Of a DNA stretch of 8,048 nucleotides, positions 6,787 through 8,048 are shown piece by piece. The notes under the pieces were generated by a model. The model searched no databases. It was not told the DNA's origin and saw only the letters and a program-made list of their open reading frames with translations. Source of the stretch: Acidobacteriota bacterium (GTDB lineage Bacteria > Acidobacteriota > Blastocatellia > RBC074); contig JAKEHZ010000046.1 in NCBI GenBank assembly GCA_022614735.1, positions 1 through 8,048 on the forward strand. The letters run 5' to 3'. The position numbers and the translations under genes were made by a program. Position 1 is the stretch's first letter; every line of letters starts with the position of its first letter.

Positions 6787-7839
6787 TTATGGATTGACAA
6801 TCTCACTCTTTGTCTCCGAGCGCGCGCTCTCGTTGCCATAAGAGTCCACAGCGGTTATTTGATAGAAATACTGCTTGCCTACCTGCACTTTGTCGTCACG
6901 GAAAGAGGCGGTTTTATGAAGCTGTGGACTGAGTTTGATCCATTTGTCCGGCGGAGCGTTTTCATCCTCGGTGCGATAGATATTATAGCCAACAACATCG
7001 GATTCAGGATTGAGGGGCCAGTAGAGACTGACCATGCCGCCGATTGAGGCAATAGTTATCGGCGCAGGCGTCGAGGGCGGAAAAGTGTCTTTCGCGATAT
7101 GCGTCAATGGCGCGCTCTCATTGCTTTCAACCGCGTTGTTCAAACTCGCATCGCCAGGCAAAAGCGAGAGAGCTCGGACGACATATTCGTATTTTGCGCC
7201 GAATTGGAAATTGCGATCGACGAAGCGCAATCCTGGCAGTGGCTCGGCGTTGAGTCTGATCAATGGATTATTGGAATCGCCGACACGCCGATAGATATTG
7301 TAGGCGGCCGCATTAGCCGGAGTCGTTCCATTCACATTGGCGACACTCGCCGTCCAGGTGATTTCAATTTCGGCTTCGCGTTGTTTGGCTTGCAGACCTG
7401 ATGGCGGCAATGCCAGATCGAAAAGTGGGGTGATCACCGCGTAGTTCGAAAAATCCGCCGCCGTTCCTGACGCTGCGACCAGGCGTACGGCATAGCGGTA
7501 TCGTGTGTTGCGCGCTCCGTTCTTGAAGTCAATTTCGTCCTTCTTCGTAATTATCGAGCTTTTAGCCGGTATCTGGTTTCCCGTGATCGTATCGATGATC
7601 GTTGCCATTCCGGAGAAAGATTCCTGTGTCACCCCAAGAGGGTCGCCCGCCGCTTCAATCAAGCGATAAACATCAATACGTTGCAATCGAGGTGATCGCT
7701 GCGTCCGCACGAGTGGGAAACGCAGGACGAGTTGTGTGCCCTGCTGTATGACGCCCAATTCGTCAATGACGAGCGAGGCGCGAGGGATTGGTGGAAGGGG
7801 ATCGCCGATTTTGCCGCAAGCGGAAAAGCCGAAAATCAA
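6787..7839 (-). CDS. Lipoprotein with three fibronectin-type-III-like domains
   Basis: A predicted exported lipoprotein of unknown function. From the TTG at 7839 the product is 350 residues. FGFSACGK is a lipobox with the lipidated cysteine at residue 8, followed by CGKIGDPLPP, which resembles the start of small LptM-type lipoproteins. Three FN3-like beta domains follow, at about 22-138, 144-248 and 253-348. They show recurrent signatures such as YNIYR (180-184 and 285-289), YRYAVRLVA, YEYVVRAL and YFYQITAVD. The frame stays open upstream to 7899 and encodes a hydrophobic run (AIILAFCLLIFGFSAC) that completes a signal peptide, but there is no ATG, GTG or TTG upstream of 7839. TTG at 7839 alone gives too short a signal sequence, so the true start is unresolved (CTG at 7893, a rare start, or a repeat-shifted frame). 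gdhA follows in the likely operon. Confidence 0.78.
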   Translation of the reverse strand: MIFGFSACGKIGDPLPPIPRASLVIDELGVIQQGTQLVLRFPLVRTQRSPRLQRIDVYRLIEAAGDPLGVTQESFSGMATIIDTITGNQIPAKSSIITKKDEIDFKNGARNTRYRYAVRLVAASGTAADFSNYAVITPLFDLALPPSGLQAKQREAEIEITWTASVANVNGTTPANAAAYNIYRRVGDSNNPLIRLNAEPLPGLRFVDRNFQFGAKYEYVVRALSLLPGDASLNNAVESNESAPLTHIAKDTFPPSTPAPITIASIGGMVSLYWPLNPESDVVGYNIYRTEDENAPPDKWIKLSPQLHKTASFRDDKVQVGKQYFYQITAVDSYGNESARSETKSEIVNP

Positions 7840-7882
7840 AAGGCAAAAGGCAAGGATGATTGCGGATTGCGGATTGCGGATT
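7837..7882. repeat. Two adjoining heptamer arrays in the lipoprotein signal-peptide region
   Basis: CAAAAGG occurs twice in tandem (7837-7850), with a partial third copy. After a short junction, GATTGCG occurs three times (7858-7878) plus a partial copy. On the minus strand the first array encodes much of the hydrophobic core LAFCLL and the second encodes the stretch around RNPQSAI. The two arrays have unrelated sequence but the same 7-nt period. A change of one unit would move the GTG at 7945 into the lipoprotein frame. Confidence 0.9.
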
Positions 7883-7899
7883 TCGGCTTTCAGGAGTTG

Positions 7900-8048
7900 T
7901 TAAATCCGCCAAACGCGCGAGTGGCAGCGCGGTTGACGCAGTCACTACCGATAGAGTTCCAGAGTCACTGAAGGCGGTCTATCGTCGCCGATTGCAGACA
8001 GCTCGGAGCGCAGCTACCGCCGCATGCGACCCCTTGCTCGAGTCATCG
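7900..8048. other. Window-edge region without an identified gene
   Basis: No complete reading frame is recognisable. On the minus strand a frame is open from the window edge to a TAG at 7979-7981 (22 codons, reading about DDSSKGSHAAVAALRAV). It could be the C-terminus of an upstream gene, or chance. The sequence between that stop and the lipoprotein has no clear promoter or Shine-Dalgarno, and no tRNA-like fold was found. Confidence 0.4.

Noticed and set aside
7905..7985. tRNA-like fold suggested by GTGGCAGCGCGGTTGA and GAGTTCCAGAGTC
   Set aside because: No acceptor pairing, no proper T-loop consensus and no anticodon stem could be assembled.

Overview
The window reads as a chromosomal housekeeping segment of a Gram-negative bacterium. 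LPS heptose genes and a lipoprotein indicate an outer membrane. The long-form glutamate dehydrogenase, the RsbW/STAS pair and the profusion of short 7-8 nt tandem repeats in the gaps are reminiscent of Acidobacteriota (Blastocatellia-like) genomes, but this placement is an inference without a database search. No phage, insertion sequence, CRISPR array, rRNA or tRNA was seen.

Left block (1-4194, all minus strand). Transcription would run aroA (EPSP synthase), aroK (shikimate kinase), waaF (heptosyltransferase II), gmhB (heptose bisphosphate phosphatase). Two shikimate-pathway steps therefore sit beside two steps of ADP-heptose synthesis and inner-core LPS assembly. aroK and waaF are only 6 nt apart and look translationally coupled. 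The aroA-aroK and waaF-gmhB gaps are longer and hold palindromic repeats.

Middle block (4195-5222). A divergent gap with a TTGACA-type promoter candidate leads to two plus-strand genes that overlap by 17 nt: an RsbW-like anti-sigma kinase and a STAS anti-anti-sigma factor. Together they form the core of a partner-switching module. No sigma factor or phosphatase lies in the window.

Right block (5223-8048). A 53-bp-arm palindrome fills the gap between the convergent STAS and gdhA genes almost exactly. gdhA is preceded, 21 nt away on the same strand, by a gene for a lipoprotein with three fibronectin-type-III-like domains. The last roughly 150 nt hold no recognisable gene.

The most striking non-genic signal is a family of unrelated short tandem repeats (7, 8 or 18 nt units). 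Four of the gaps carry palindromes, three of them built from inverted tandem arrays. Other arrays run into coding ends: the gmhB C-terminus, both ends of aroK, and the lipoprotein signal peptide. Two of the heptamer arrays lie between alternative start codons and the conserved protein, so losing one unit would switch the start codon that is in frame.
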